IMG/VR virus record: IMGVR_UViG_3300031857_000303
Span: 1-49,805 of that record
DNA length: 49,805 bases
Direction: 5' to 3' (one strand)
Origin: a virus
The stretch's first letter is position 1. Every line of letters begins with the position of its first letter. The notes below the pieces were generated by a model. It saw only the letters and a list, made by a program, of their open reading frames with translations, did no database searches and was not told the DNA's origin. The translations under genes were made by a program, and so were the position numbers. This document shows, piece after piece, positions 1 to 6,685 of this stretch.

Positions 1-111
1 TGCCTCGCTATAAGAAAGGCCAGTGAAAACAGTAGTTTTCCGCGCCTTGGCGAAAGTTTCCCAAGAGGTACAAGAGCGGAGGAAAGTTTTGTATTTAGGG
101 TAAGCGTTCAT
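1..111 (-). CDS. conserved phage hypothetical protein, 3' end outside window
   Basis: Only the first 37 residues are present and the frame stays open through the left edge. The start MNAYPKYKTFLRSCTSW resembles a small phage family I recall with a YPKYK-x-FL-x-SCTSW opening; its function is unknown. The ATG lies 7 nt after a perfect TATAAT, so the start is well supported. Later residues are Ala/Lys/Thr rich. Confidence 0.8.
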   Translation of the reverse strand, partial: MNAYPKYKTFLRSCTSWETFAKARKTTVFTGLSYSEA

Positions 112-118
112 GGTGTAT

Positions 119-146
119 ATTATACGGGATTAATAGAGAGAGTCAA
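119..146 (-). promoter_or_regulatory. promoter of gene 1..111
   Basis: Reads TTGACT, 16-bp spacer, TATAAT, then 7 nt to the ATG. Confidence 0.85.
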
Positions 147-338
147 GGATTATTTACAGATTAGGACAAGAAAAGAAAGTTAGTCTAGGCTAAGATTGTT
201 ATTTAGGAGAAAGAAAAGTCAAGGATAATACTTTACCAACCAGTCAACTATTTGTCAACCCTTAAAATTTGCTTTGTTCTGTTATCCTTAGTATTATTCC
301 TACTCTCTATTCTCTATAGTTTACCCGTCAAGAGGTTT
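147..338 (-). promoter_or_regulatory. gene-free stretch with clustered -35-like boxes
   Basis: I see no ORF with a sensible start here. On the minus strand four further TTGAC boxes occur, at about 222-227, 255-260, 263-268 and 329-334. One pairs with TAAAGT after 17 bp and others face only weak -10 boxes. The stretch is AT-rich, with short echoes such as GTCAAGGAT appearing twice. It may give extra transcription into the left-edge gene; I see no terminator hairpin. Confidence 0.45.
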
Positions 339-596
339 TTATTCCCCCTCTTTGAATTCGTTTCTATTTTCCCATGCGAGGTTTCCAGAAAGGGCGAGAG
401 GTTTCTCGCCGCTTTCTTCTGAAATAGGGCGTTCCACGTTTTGTTCCACATTTTTAACTTGCACGTTTTGCGCGAAGAAATTGCCCATATATTCGTAAAG
501 CCCTCGCCTCACTATATAGTCAAAATCCTCTTTTGTCAAGGCGTTTAACGAGTCATTTTCGCTAGAGAGTTCAACAACAAAAGTTCGTTTGTTCAT
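339..596 (-). CDS. hypothetical protein, 85 aa
   Basis: Not recognised. The N-terminal half is a plausible small fold (acidic, with a central Tyr/Phe cluster). The C-terminal third is Glu/Ser/Asn rich and looks disordered. It has its own promoter and the ATG is 5 nt after the -10. Confidence 0.8.
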   Translation of the reverse strand: MNKRTFVVELSSENDSLNALTKEDFDYIVRRGLYEYMGNFFAQNVQVKNVEQNVERPISEESGEKPLALSGNLAWENRNEFKEGE

Positions 597-601
597 ACGG
601 C

Positions 602-630
602 AAGCTAATCTAAGATTTCCCAGTCGTCAA
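602..630 (-). promoter_or_regulatory. promoter of gene 339..596
   Basis: TTGACG, 17-bp spacer, TAGCTT (weak -10), 5 nt to ATG. Confidence 0.65.
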
Positions 631-633
631 GCC

Positions 634-693
634 TTAAAAAAGAAAAACCCCAAAAAGAAACGGCCAAAAATATCCAAACAAAGGATTTGACAT
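634..693 (-). CDS. possible 19-aa hydrophobic micropeptide
   Basis: ATG to TAA, 19 codons, almost entirely Phe, Leu, Gly, Trp and Pro (MSNPLFGYFWPFLFGVFLF). It follows the stop of gene 708..941 by 14 nt, so it would be the second cistron. It could be a single membrane span. No ribosome site is visible, and a chance ORF cannot be excluded at this length. Confidence 0.35.
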   Translation of the reverse strand: MSNPLFGYFWPFLFGVFLF

Positions 694-707
694 AAAGGGC
701 GGCCAAA

Positions 708-941
708 TCACTTGCTTGGCAATCCCTTTAATTCGATTTTCATTCTTTCGGCCATTAGTCGCACGCCAAAAAGCAATTCAGAACGGCTTCTGTCAAGAGA
801 AACGTGATACATTCCAACCTGATATTGCTCGCGTTTAGGTTCAAAACTGTAAACCTCTTCTGGATTCCAAATACCATAGGTAGTTTCCTTCACGACGATT
901 CCGTTAGTGAGGGCGAATTGAATGATTTCTTCTTTGTTCAT
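708..941 (-). CDS. hypothetical protein, 77 aa
   Basis: Not recognised. Mixed alpha/beta composition with basic C-terminus. The start is fixed by a strong promoter whose -10 ends 6 nt before the ATG; an overlapping plus-strand frame has no such signal. Confidence 0.8.
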   Translation of the reverse strand: MNKEEIIQFALTNGIVVKETTYGIWNPEEVYSFEPKREQYQVGMYHVSLDRSRSELLFGVRLMAERMKIELKGLPSK

Positions 942-947
942 GGCAAA

Positions 948-976
948 ATATTACCTCAATATTTGTTATCTGTCAA
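948..976 (-). promoter_or_regulatory. promoter of gene 708..941
   Basis: TTGACA, 17-bp spacer, TAATAT, 6 nt to ATG. Confidence 0.85.
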
Positions 977-1015
977 GCGGCCAATTGTTTTTTCTCATTT
1001 TTGAGAATGGGCCGT

Positions 1016-1183
1016 TCAAATCATGCAAACTGCTTTTTTGGCCTTTTCAATCAGTTCAATTGAGCAATCGAGAAAGGAAATATTCTCGCCCTCGCTTGTT
1101 AAGATACTATGGAGATAATCGCACCCCTTTTTGGCAAAGGCAATGTATTTTTCGCCGTGGTGAATAAATTCTGCTTTGTTCAT
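1016..1183 (-). CDS. hypothetical protein, 55 aa
   Basis: A short gene supported mainly by its promoter: ATG to TGA gives 55 residues beginning MNKAEFIHHGEKYIAF. It is predicted helical, with a Lys/Ala-rich end. No family recognised. Confidence 0.75.
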   Translation of the reverse strand: MNKAEFIHHGEKYIAFAKKGCDYLHSILTSEGENISFLDCSIELIEKAKKAVCMI

Positions 1184-1189
1184 GGATAA

Positions 1190-1217
1190 AAGATACAGAA
1201 AAGCGGCCCATTGTCAA
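1190..1217 (-). promoter_or_regulatory. promoter of gene 1016..1183
   Basis: TTGACA, 16-bp spacer, TATCTT, 6 nt to ATG. Confidence 0.8.
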
Positions 1218-1228
1218 GTCAAAATCCT

Positions 1229-1495
1229 TTATTCTGTCATGGTAGCAGGATCAAGCGCGAGATTTTCCCATGAATTCCCGCCTCCGACCTCTTCTCCGAA
1301 AGAATATTCCACATGCCATCCAGTAAGGTGCCAGTCATCGGGAGCCTTACGATCAAAAGCATTTATCGCGGATTCCCTGTTTTTCGCTAGGAAAATTTCT
1401 TTTCCCTGTTTTGGATTTCTCAACCAATAGCCGCGTTTTGCTTTTGTTGTTCTGTCTGAGATGGGCGGGAGTCCTTTTTTAGTGTGATGAATCAT
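1229..1495 (-). CDS. hypothetical protein, 88 aa
   Basis: Not recognised. The frame is open 11 codons further upstream, but a TATCAT box ends 5 nt before the internal ATG at 1495, and the upstream ATG would lie inside the -35. I therefore start at MIHHTKKGLPPISDR. Central part is basic (KAKRGYWLRNPKQGKE) and the C-terminus is Gly/Glu rich. Confidence 0.75.
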   Translation of the reverse strand: MIHHTKKGLPPISDRTTKAKRGYWLRNPKQGKEIFLAKNRESAINAFDRKAPDDWHLTGWHVEYSFGEEVGGGNSWENLALDPATMTE

Positions 1496-1500
1496 AAAGT

Positions 1501-1528
1501 ATGATACCGCATCTAAAGAATGATGCAA
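1501..1528 (-). promoter_or_regulatory. promoter of gene 1229..1495
   Basis: TTGCAT, 16-bp spacer, TATCAT, 5 nt to ATG. Confidence 0.75.
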
Positions 1529-1752
1529 GTTTTAGTTTTCATTAATTCATCAAAAAGAGCTTTTTCTTTTTCGCAGCAAGTGCTCCCCTTAAAATGAGAC
1601 AAGTGATACATTAAGGAGCCTTCTTTTAGCCATTTTAAACGGTGTTTGAATTCAGGATTGCTTTTTGCACTTAGTAGAGCCTCGCTAAGAGCGCAATTTT
1701 CTCTTGCTTTAAGAAATGCGCGGCAAGCTCTTGTTTTCACTTTCACAATCAA
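1513..1752 (-). CDS. hypothetical protein, 79 aa
   Basis: Second cistron behind gene 1749..1952: the TTG start at 1752 overlaps that gene's TGA (TGATTG), a translational-coupling layout; a GTG at 1746 is the alternative. Basic N-terminus, then a helical region and a CCEKE motif. Function unknown. Confidence 0.65.
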   Translation of the reverse strand: MIVKVKTRACRAFLKARENCALSEALLSAKSNPEFKHRLKWLKEGSLMYHLSHFKGSTCCEKEKALFDELMKTKTCIIL

Positions 1753-1952
1753 AGCGTCACCCTGTTTGCCAGTTTTTCGCTAATTTCTCCCGATTTTGCC
1801 AAGCTATCCACAAAATCCACAAACGCGCAGCGCGTGTCGCAATTTTGAGAATTTTGGCCTTTAGAAAGCGTGCCGCGCTTGCGGGCAGTTTCTTCTAGTT
1901 CGGGATAGGCGGCCCAAAATGATTTTCTAATTTGTTTTTGGTTTGTGAGCAT
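1749..1952 (-). CDS. conserved phage hypothetical protein, 67 aa
   Basis: Matches from memory a widespread small phage family with the pattern IR-x-x-FW...PE...QN-x-x-x-x-x-TR-x-AFVDFVD-x-LA-x-x-G-x-IS-x-x-LA-x-RVTL, here nearly complete. Its role is unknown. Strong own promoter. Confidence 0.85.
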   Translation of the reverse strand: MLTNQKQIRKSFWAAYPELEETARKRGTLSKGQNSQNCDTRCAFVDFVDSLAKSGEISEKLANRVTL

Positions 1953-1957
1953 GGTTT

Positions 1958-1986
1958 AGTATATTATTGCACGATACACTTGTCAA
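1958..1986 (-). promoter_or_regulatory. promoter of gene 1749..1952
   Basis: TTGACA, 17-bp spacer, TATACT, 5 nt to ATG. Confidence 0.85.
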
Positions 1987-2006
1987 GTTTATTGTGCGAG
2001 TTTAGT

Positions 2007-2177
2007 TTATCGAGCTAATTTTTCAGGAAAAGCTTTCCAATTAGGGTTTTTCGCCCGCAATTTTTGGAGTTCTTCGCTAGATGGGCCGTTTTCCTGCTTT
2101 CCAAGCCAATCGAAAAAACTCATTCTATCGGCCAAAACATTGTGAGAAGAGCGGAAATGCTGAGTTTGAGTTTTCAT
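2007..2177 (-). CDS. hypothetical protein, 56 aa
   Basis: Found from its promoter: MKTQTQHFRSSHNVLADRM, then FFDWLGKQENGPSSEELQ. A hydrophilic helical peptide of unknown function. The stop is about 20 nt before the next gene's -35. Confidence 0.75.
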   Translation of the reverse strand: MKTQTQHFRSSHNVLADRMSFFDWLGKQENGPSSEELQKLRAKNPNWKAFPEKLAR

Positions 2178-2182
2178 ATTAA

Positions 2183-2211
2183 ATTATACCTCAATTACCC
2201 TTCCGCGTCAA
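2183..2211 (-). promoter_or_regulatory. promoter of gene 2007..2177
   Basis: TTGACG, 17-bp spacer, perfect TATAAT, 5 nt to ATG. The -35 lies in the last codons of gene 2195..2383. Confidence 0.85.
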
Positions 2212-2383
2212 CCTCTTTTTTAGCCTCTTCTCCACATTTCTTATAGAGGATTGAATAAAACGAATCCTCATCCCTATAATCATTATGAATTCCATAAACG
2301 GCGCAAATCGCATCAACCAGCTTCCATGCAGTGCGAGCTTGGATTTGGCAATGTCTTAGGGTTTGTTTTTCTTCTTTGGTCAT
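2195..2383 (-). CDS. hypothetical protein, 62 aa
   Basis: Not recognised. Helical and acidic at the C-terminus, with three Cys. Its 3' end carries the -35 of the next gene. Confidence 0.8.
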   Translation of the reverse strand: MTKEEKQTLRHCQIQARTAWKLVDAICAVYGIHNDYRDEDSFYSILYKKCGEEAKKEVDAEG

Positions 2384-2388
2384 AAAGG

Positions 2389-2417
2389 ATTATATTCCAA
2401 TTATTTTGCGGCGTCAA
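2389..2417 (-). promoter_or_regulatory. promoter of gene 2195..2383
   Basis: TTGACG, 17-bp spacer, TATAAT, 5 nt to ATG. The -35 lies in gene 2401..2568. Confidence 0.85.
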
Positions 2418-2568
2418 GATGTTTTCCGCCGATTTCTTTAATTTCCAAAACAGTCCACAAACTGTACTCCCTAGAAAGGCGGTTTTCTAGCTCATCTTCA
2501 CTTGAAGCGTGAAAAATTCCAGAATGTTCTTTACCGAAAATTGTGTACTTAACTTTGAAGGTTTTCAT
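2401..2568 (-). CDS. hypothetical protein, 55 aa
   Basis: MKTFKVKYTIFGKEHSG, then an acidic helix and EIKEIGGKHLDAAK. Looks like a small beta-beta-alpha unit; function unknown. The promoter is weaker than its neighbours': TTGACA at 2597-2602 but no clear -10. Confidence 0.7.
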   Translation of the reverse strand: MKTFKVKYTIFGKEHSGIFHASSEDELENRLSREYSLWTVLEIKEIGGKHLDAAK

Positions 2569-2598
2569 GGCTATACCTTAGCAGTTAAAATCAACCTG

Positions 2599-2814
2599 TC
2601 AACGGCGAAAATATTGTTCCAAGTCGCCGTAACTTTCGACACGCTCGAAATCTTCAATGATTTCACTCTCTTGAACGTGATATTGCCAAGCAATTTCAGC
2701 CGCTTCGCTCCATTCTGTAATATCAGGATCAAACCTTGAACAATGGCGATTATAAATGAAGTTAACCAAATTTTGGTCGCCGTATTGTTCTGCAATGGAT
2801 TCTAGTGTTTTCAT
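2599..2814 (-). CDS. hypothetical protein, 71 aa
   Basis: Acidic, ends DFERVESYGDLEQYFRR. An upstream in-frame ATG at 2829 lies inside the promoter spacer, so I start at 2814 (MKTLESIAEQYG), 5 nt after the -10. Unknown function. Confidence 0.75.
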   Translation of the reverse strand: MKTLESIAEQYGDQNLVNFIYNRHCSRFDPDITEWSEAAEIAWQYHVQESEIIEDFERVESYGDLEQYFRR

Positions 2815-2819
2815 GAGTG

Positions 2820-2848
2820 AATTTGCCATTAAACCAAATTAAAGTCAA
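2820..2848 (-). promoter_or_regulatory. promoter of gene 2599..2814
   Basis: TTGACT, 17-bp spacer, CAAATT (weak -10), 5 nt to ATG. Confidence 0.6.
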
Positions 2849-3123
2849 ATCTTTTCTCGCTTAATTTGCGCCGCTTGATAATCTTCTTTTAAATGGTCGG
2901 CGATGTAAAAGAAAACCCGCCCGCTTTCGCCCCACCATTCACTATGCGAGTTCTTTTCTGTAGTCAAGAAACCAAAGCCCCTGTAATTGCCCGAATCATG
3001 AAGCAAATTAGAAACAAAACTGGCAATCGCCTTGCGTTCCGCGCTCAATTCGTCAATCGAATTGGCGAGAGTATGATTTGCCTTTTCGAGAATTGCGCCA
3101 ATGGGGAGGGTTTTCTTTTTCAT
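2845..3123 (-). CDS. hypothetical protein, 92 aa
   Basis: Not recognised. Predicted helical first half (KANHTLANSIDELSAERK), then an aromatic, Gly-rich strand region. Own promoter. Confidence 0.8.
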   Translation of the reverse strand: MKKKTLPIGAILEKANHTLANSIDELSAERKAIASFVSNLLHDSGNYRGFGFLTTEKNSHSEWWGESGRVFFYIADHLKEDYQAAQIKREKI

Positions 3124-3129
3124 GGGTAG

Positions 3130-3158
3130 AATATAATTCTTAATTTATCCAGCGTCAA
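3130..3158 (-). promoter_or_regulatory. promoter of gene 2845..3123
   Basis: TTGACG, 17-bp spacer, TATATT, then CTACCC directly before ATG. Confidence 0.85.
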
Positions 3159-3160
3159 CC

Positions 3161-3511
3161 TCAATCTTGAACAAATTCCACCAACGTTTTCACGTCGCAA
3201 TCGCTCGTTTCAATTGAAATATAAACGCTTCTTTGAAGTGCGGAAGATGAGCGGCCAAAAATCGCCCAAGGAAAACGCTTAGGCGCATAGTAATACGTCG
3301 AGACTCCGCGCCCGTGACTCTCATTCACGCGGCCCCCGTTTGGGAAATCCCGCCACCAATTAGAGCAGGCTACCCATTTTTCTTGTGTTGTCAAATCAGA
3401 ATTTACCAAATTCTCAAACCCCTCAACCTCGCGCAAAAATTCATTCCAGTTTTCGGCGGAAGATGGATAATCACGGAGAATGTATTTCGGGCAGGTTTTG
3501 GAGAGCTTCAT
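3161..3511 (-). CDS. hypothetical protein, 116 aa
   Basis: Not recognised. Trp- and Tyr-rich middle (NWWRDFPNGG, STYYYAPKRFPW); probably a small globular protein. Ends just before the -35 of the next gene. Confidence 0.8.
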   Translation of the reverse strand: MKLSKTCPKYILRDYPSSAENWNEFLREVEGFENLVNSDLTTQEKWVACSNWWRDFPNGGRVNESHGRGVSTYYYAPKRFPWAIFGRSSSALQRSVYISIETSDCDVKTLVEFVQD

Positions 3512-3517
3512 AGGTAG

Positions 3518-3546
3518 ATCATAACGCTAAAATTAGTCACTGTCAA
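3518..3546 (-). promoter_or_regulatory. promoter of gene 3161..3511
   Basis: TTGACA, 17-bp spacer, TATGAT, CTACCT, ATG. The spacer end ATTTTAGCGT is shared with the promoter at 3753-3781. Confidence 0.85.
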
Positions 3547-3746
3547 GGCTCCAAATCAATTTCATCCAAAAATGACTGAAAATTTGTGCCAATTACTCGC
3601 CAGCGATGGCGGTTGTTTTTGCCCTTTTCAGTCAATTCTAACTCTGCCCCGCCCATAATACAAGCGGGATTTCCCTTTCCAAAACCAGTTTTCCAATCGG
3701 GCCAAAATGGTTTTCCCCAGCGAAGGCGAGCGGTTTTTCTTTTCAT
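3543..3746 (-). CDS. hypothetical protein, 67 aa
   Basis: Basic N-terminal half rich in Trp/Lys/Gly (RLRWGKPFWPDWKTGFGKG), acidic end. Unknown; a nucleic-acid-binding role is only a guess from charge. Confidence 0.75.
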   Translation of the reverse strand: MKRKTARLRWGKPFWPDWKTGFGKGNPACIMGGAELELTEKGKNNRHRWRVIGTNFQSFLDEIDLEP

Positions 3747-3752
3747 GGGTAG

Positions 3753-3781
3753 ATTGTAACGCTAAAATCAACCATTGTCAA
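3753..3781 (-). promoter_or_regulatory. promoter of gene 3543..3746
   Basis: TTGACA, 17-bp spacer ending GATTTTAGCGT, TACAAT, CTACCC, ATG. Confidence 0.85.
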
Positions 3782-4166
3782 CCTCACTTTGGGCAAATTC
3801 TGAATTTGAGTAAAAATCACAAGCTTCTTTTGTCAAATCGTTTTCCCACCAAATTTCATCGGCCAATTTTTCAATTCGATTTATTTCCTCTTGCAAATCA
3901 TTTTCGTCAAAGGTGCTGCAATAAAGGGTTTCGCCAGCAATTTCAGCATCAGAACCCTCTACAATTGAGCCTAAACGAATTCCAATTACATTATTAGCGG
4001 CCCAAGGTTTTTTGTTTTGATAATCCGTCAAGTCGGAAGATGGAATTTCTCCCTTGGGAGTGATAAAAGTAATCCATGCACCGCAAGAGGTCAAATCGTA
4101 AATTTCTTTTGCGAGTTCGCGAAGATTTTCCGCCGAATAAAAAGAGAGAATTTGTGAGATTGTCAT
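3768..4166 (-). CDS. hypothetical protein, 132 aa
   Basis: Not recognised. Acidic C-terminal half (ENDLQEEINRIEKLADE...), N-terminus helical. Strong own promoter. Confidence 0.8.
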   Translation of the reverse strand: MTISQILSFYSAENLRELAKEIYDLTSCGAWITFITPKGEIPSSDLTDYQNKKPWAANNVIGIRLGSIVEGSDAEIAGETLYCSTFDENDLQEEINRIEKLADEIWWENDLTKEACDFYSNSEFAQSEVDNG

Positions 4167-4172
4167 AGGTAG

Positions 4173-4201
4173 ATTATATTCAAGAATTAAACCGCCGTCA
4201 A
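4173..4201 (-). promoter_or_regulatory. promoter of gene 3768..4166
   Basis: TTGACG, 17-bp spacer, TATAAT, CTACCT, ATG. Confidence 0.9.
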
Positions 4202-4477
4202 ATCTTTTTCGCGTTCAACGCAAACTCTACCATCTGGCCATTTTACCTCATAGCGGCCAAAGCCATTTTCCATATAAAAACCATAAACCTCACCAATTCC
4301 GATAGATTGGCTGAATCTAGAATATGGAGATGGTTTAACTTTTGCGCCAATTTGAAAAATTTGTTTTTCTTTTCCTGCTGGCGTGGCAGGTATTTTGAGG
4401 TTTTTGTAGTAGCCTGAAAACTGGCGATTTTCTTCGATCTGGTTGAAAATAGAGGCGGTGGCTTGTTTGGCTTTCAT
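4187..4477 (-). CDS. hypothetical protein, 96 aa
   Basis: Start placed at 4477 (MKAKQATASIF), because the ATG at 4492 falls between the -10 and -35. C-terminal part (GEVYGFYMENGFGRYEVKWPDG) resembles a small SH3-like barrel; that is inference. Basic. Confidence 0.75.
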   Translation of the reverse strand: MKAKQATASIFNQIEENRQFSGYYKNLKIPATPAGKEKQIFQIGAKVKPSPYSRFSQSIGIGEVYGFYMENGFGRYEVKWPDGRVCVEREKDLTAV

Positions 4478-4482
4478 AAACG

Positions 4483-4511
4483 AATATATCACTCTACCAT
4501 TGCCCGTGCAA
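4483..4511 (-). promoter_or_regulatory. promoter of gene 4187..4477
   Basis: TTGCAC, 17-bp spacer, TATATT, 5 nt to ATG. Confidence 0.8.
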
Positions 4512-4512
4512 G

Positions 4513-4671
4513 CTAAAAATCCAAGGGAATGATTGTTTGATTACTTCCAACAACAAAGGGTACCGTGTCAACGTATGGCCCTTCCGAGAAATCGTGGTTA
4601 TCGCTAATTTCAACGATTTTATCTTCAAAACCGCCAGTTTTCATGTTGTAAGCGCGAAGAATAGCTTCCAT
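4513..4671 (-). CDS. hypothetical protein, 52 aa
   Basis: Small acidic protein beginning MEAILRAYNMKTGGFEDKI and ending in hydrophobic VVGSNQTIIPLDF. Found from its promoter. Unknown. Confidence 0.7.
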   Translation of the reverse strand: MEAILRAYNMKTGGFEDKIVEISDNHDFSEGPYVDTVPFVVGSNQTIIPLDF

Positions 4672-4675
4672 AACT

Positions 4676-4939
4676 TTATGATACATGCTTTCCAGAGAAA
4701 GCGCAAGTCGTTTCTCTCATTTTATTTCTTAATTGAATTCCTTTTTCGGCGGAAAAATAGTAATGAAAGCGATTTTCGCCCATTTCCCCGCCTTTCTCAA
4801 TTTTGAGAATCCCGCATTTCACGCCATAATCAAGCAAAACGTCATTTTTCAACGTGGCAATGATAGGCTCATCATTCTCGCACCAATAGGCGCGGAGAGC
4901 TTTCAATCGGCGCTTTAGGGCGGGCAGACTTGCTTTCAT
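4676..4939 (-). CDS. hypothetical protein, 87 aa
   Basis: Basic N-terminal helix (LKRRLKALRAYW), then a two-helix region that could be a winged-helix-like fold; unproven. The stop is 4 nt above the start of gene 4513..4671. Confidence 0.75.
   Translation of the reverse strand: MKASLPALKRRLKALRAYWCENDEPIIATLKNDVLLDYGVKCGILKIEKGGEMGENRFHYYFSAEKGIQLRNKMRETTCAFSGKHVS
4678..4706 (-). promoter_or_regulatory. promoter of gene 4513..4671
   Basis: TTGCGC, 17-bp spacer, TATCAT, 6 nt to ATG. Confidence 0.75.
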
Positions 4940-4945
4940 AGGGTG

Positions 4946-4974
4946 AATATACTAGTTAATCACTTCCCGCGCAA
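4946..4974 (-). promoter_or_regulatory. promoter of gene 4676..4939
   Basis: TTGCGC, 17-bp spacer, TATATT, 6 nt to ATG. Confidence 0.8.
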
Positions 4975-5376
4975 GGTTTTTTTCTTCTTATTTACCAATT
5001 TAAAATGAATCGCCCATTTCAAAAACTCTTCTGGATTGTCGAAAATAGGACAATAAAGAGACGGCGATGAATACGGCATTTCGCAAACCTTGAATTCGTG
5101 ATTTTTGCCAGTCTTATCGGAAAACGCGGATGAAAAATAAATTGAATCCAAAATCCAAAGCGTCCAATTGCTTTTTAAAAACGATTTTGACGGCCCCTCT
5201 TCATACCATCCAACGGCTTTTCCGTCAACGTAAACTTTGTGACGGGCACAAGAATTCATTCTGCCAAAATTGGCAACAAATTGTGTTTTTATTTTATGGC
5301 CGTCTATTTCAATTTCCTCTTCGAGTGAGGCTAAATCGGAGCTAATTCTTTTGAGTTTTTTGATTAGATCAACCAT
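4960..5376 (-). CDS. hypothetical protein, 138 aa
   Basis: Not recognised. N-terminal helical segment, a basic beta-rich middle, and a Lys-rich tail (KLVNKKKKTLRGK). The tail's codons contain the -35 of the next gene. Confidence 0.8.
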   Translation of the reverse strand: MVDLIKKLKRISSDLASLEEEIEIDGHKIKTQFVANFGRMNSCARHKVYVDGKAVGWYEEGPSKSFLKSNWTLWILDSIYFSSAFSDKTGKNHEFKVCEMPYSSPSLYCPIFDNPEEFLKWAIHFKLVNKKKKTLRGK

Positions 5377-5381
5377 ACCTA

Positions 5382-5410
5382 ATTATAGTGCAGAACTATT
5401 AGCGGCGCAA
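5382..5410 (-). promoter_or_regulatory. promoter of gene 4960..5376
   Basis: TTGCGC, 17-bp spacer, TATAAT, 5 nt to ATG. Confidence 0.85.
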
Positions 5411-5411
5411 G

Positions 5412-5615
5412 TTATTTATCCAATATTTCCACGATTTGAACTATGCAACCACCGTAATCATAGATTTTCGCCTCAATAATTTCTTCGCTGGCCTCTACGC
5501 CATAGTCAAAAACCACGGCGCAAAATGCCTCAACCGCATCTTCTAGCGTTTCGTAAGATGAACCGCCAAGCATTTTATTGTCGCAGATTTCACAAACGAG
5601 GTATTTTGTTTTCAT
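5412..5615 (-). CDS. hypothetical protein, 67 aa
   Basis: Acidic; an N-terminal CEICDNK pair of cysteines could be half of a metal site. Unknown function. Confidence 0.8.
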   Translation of the reverse strand: MKTKYLVCEICDNKMLGGSSYETLEDAVEAFCAVVFDYGVEASEEIIEAKIYDYGGCIVQIVEILDK

Positions 5616-5620
5616 AGATT

Positions 5621-5649
5621 AATATGGGTTATTTATTGCGGCTTGTCAA
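5621..5649 (-). promoter_or_regulatory. promoter of gene 5412..5615
   Basis: TTGACA, 17-bp spacer, CATATT, 5 nt to ATG. Confidence 0.8.
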
Positions 5650-5656
5650 GTGTAAT

Positions 5657-5833
5657 TCACGGATTTTGAACCTCAAAGTCTTCTGGCTTTAGGGTTTTAT
5701 CTATGAAATAGCCTTTTCGGCAGTATTCGGGGATAGTTTCTTTCAAAAACTTTTCTGCTGATTGGCGAGACAGAAACAGTCCATGAACCGCCAAGGGGTT
5801 TTTCTTTTCTACAATCTTATAATCGTGCTTCAT
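5657..5833 (-). CDS. conserved phage hypothetical protein, 58 aa
   Basis: The segment FLSRQSAEKFLKETIPEY then KGYFIDKTLKPEDFEV matches a small phage family I recall (FLSREAAE...IP-x-Y-x-x-x-GYF-x-DKTL-x-x-EDFEV). Role unknown. The stop sits just before the next -35. Confidence 0.85.
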   Translation of the reverse strand: MKHDYKIVEKKNPLAVHGLFLSRQSAEKFLKETIPEYCRKGYFIDKTLKPEDFEVQNP

Positions 5834-5837
5834 GCTT

Positions 5838-5867
5838 TTATTATCGGTTAAATTGGCCGATTGTCAA
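5838..5867 (-). promoter_or_regulatory. promoter of gene 5657..5833
   Basis: TTGACA, 18-bp spacer, TAATAA, 4 nt to ATG. Confidence 0.75.
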
Positions 5868-5871
5868 GCTA

Positions 5872-5888
5872 GCAAATCAAAGATTTGC
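5872..5888 (-). terminator. 7-bp inverted repeat without U-tract
   Basis: GCAAATC and GATTTGC flank a 3-nt loop between the end of the 5942..6232 unit and the next -35. There is no following T run, so it is at best a weak terminator or an insulator. Confidence 0.3.
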
Positions 5889-5891
5889 CGA

Positions 5892-5948
5892 CTACCTACT
5901 CCGCCATCCCATATACATGAGAACGGCCAAGCCTAAAATTACTAGCAT
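5892..5948 (-). CDS. possible 18-aa membrane micropeptide
   Basis: MLVILGLAVLMYMGWRSR: a single hydrophobic span with a basic tail. It overlaps the 3' end of gene 5942..6232 by 7 nt and is preceded by GGGAGGTG, one of the few good Shine-Dalgarno matches in the window. Very short; could be chance. Confidence 0.4.
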   Translation of the reverse strand: MLVILGLAVLMYMGWRSR

Positions 5949-6232
5949 TTCACCTCCCGCGTTTTGTATTTGACAGCCCCAAATTGGAGAAACTCCAGCC
6001 CTTTAAACGCGGCAAAATCTTTCAGTTCTTCCAGCGTGCCGATGTATTGGTTCATTTTATACTTGTCCGACTTGAAGCCGAGCCGCTTGATTTTCGGCGA
6101 AAGTTCGGCGATTCCCCCGCGAGCTTTGCGCGGCTGGAAATGCCAGTTGTTTTTCTTGGGCTTGATTCGGGGCGCGGCCCAGATGCTAGATGCGATGCCT
6201 TTAGGGGAGCGAGGTTCGGGTTGTTCTTTCAT
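5942..6232 (-). CDS. hypothetical protein, 96 aa
   Basis: Basic, Pro/Arg/Lys-rich N-terminal 60 residues; the C-terminal 35 (MNQYIGTLEELKDFAAF...) look folded. An internal ATG at that point is a possible alternative start, but the promoter favours 6232. Unknown. Confidence 0.75.
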   Translation of the reverse strand: MKEQPEPRSPKGIASSIWAAPRIKPKKNNWHFQPRKARGGIAELSPKIKRLGFKSDKYKMNQYIGTLEELKDFAAFKGLEFLQFGAVKYKTREVKC

Positions 6233-6238
6233 GCTTAG

Positions 6239-6267
6239 AGTATAGCGTTAATTTATCAGCGAGTCAA
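6239..6267 (-). promoter_or_regulatory. promoter of gene 5942..6232
   Basis: TTGACT, 17-bp spacer, TATACT, 6 nt to ATG. Confidence 0.85.
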
Positions 6268-6273
6268 GGTTTA

Positions 6274-6678
6274 TTAGCAAATTTCGCTCAAATCTTCACG
6301 CATTTGTTTGGTGAAAAAGAATTTTTGCAGTTTGGCCGAAAACTTTGAAAGAGCTTTAAACGTCTTTTCCGCTTGGCGGGAGTCGTTATCGTACCCAAAT
6401 TCATTACAAAATTCCTCAAAAGTGTCGGGACAATAGAGTTCACTTGAACAACAAGCCAGAACCGAATAAGCGTCAAGTTCTTTTATTCCCTTTTCAAAAT
6501 TTCTTGTAGAATCAAAAAAGTCAAAAGAAACTCGCCGAGTACCTTTTCGGAATGTGACAATAAAATGATTGCATTGACGCCCATTGTCCCAAGATGGGCG
6601 TTTGGTATTCGCCAATTTAAAGGAAAAAGAAATTCCATGCTTGGCGAGAAAGTCGGAGGCTTGTTGTTGGTAGTTCAT
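6274..6678 (-). CDS. conserved phage hypothetical protein, 134 aa
   Basis: Belongs by eye to a common phage family with NHF-x-VTF-x-x-x-x-R-x-x-FDFF, a YSVLAC motif, then DTFEEFCNEFGYDNDS and a long basic helix ending L-SEI. I recall this layout from many phage genomes; no function is established. Four Cys. Confidence 0.85.
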   Translation of the reverse strand: MNYQQQASDFLAKHGISFSFKLANTKRPSWDNGRQCNHFIVTFRKGTRRVSFDFFDSTRNFEKGIKELDAYSVLACCSSELYCPDTFEEFCNEFGYDNDSRQAEKTFKALSKFSAKLQKFFFTKQMREDLSEIC

Positions 6679-6685
6679 GGCTAAT

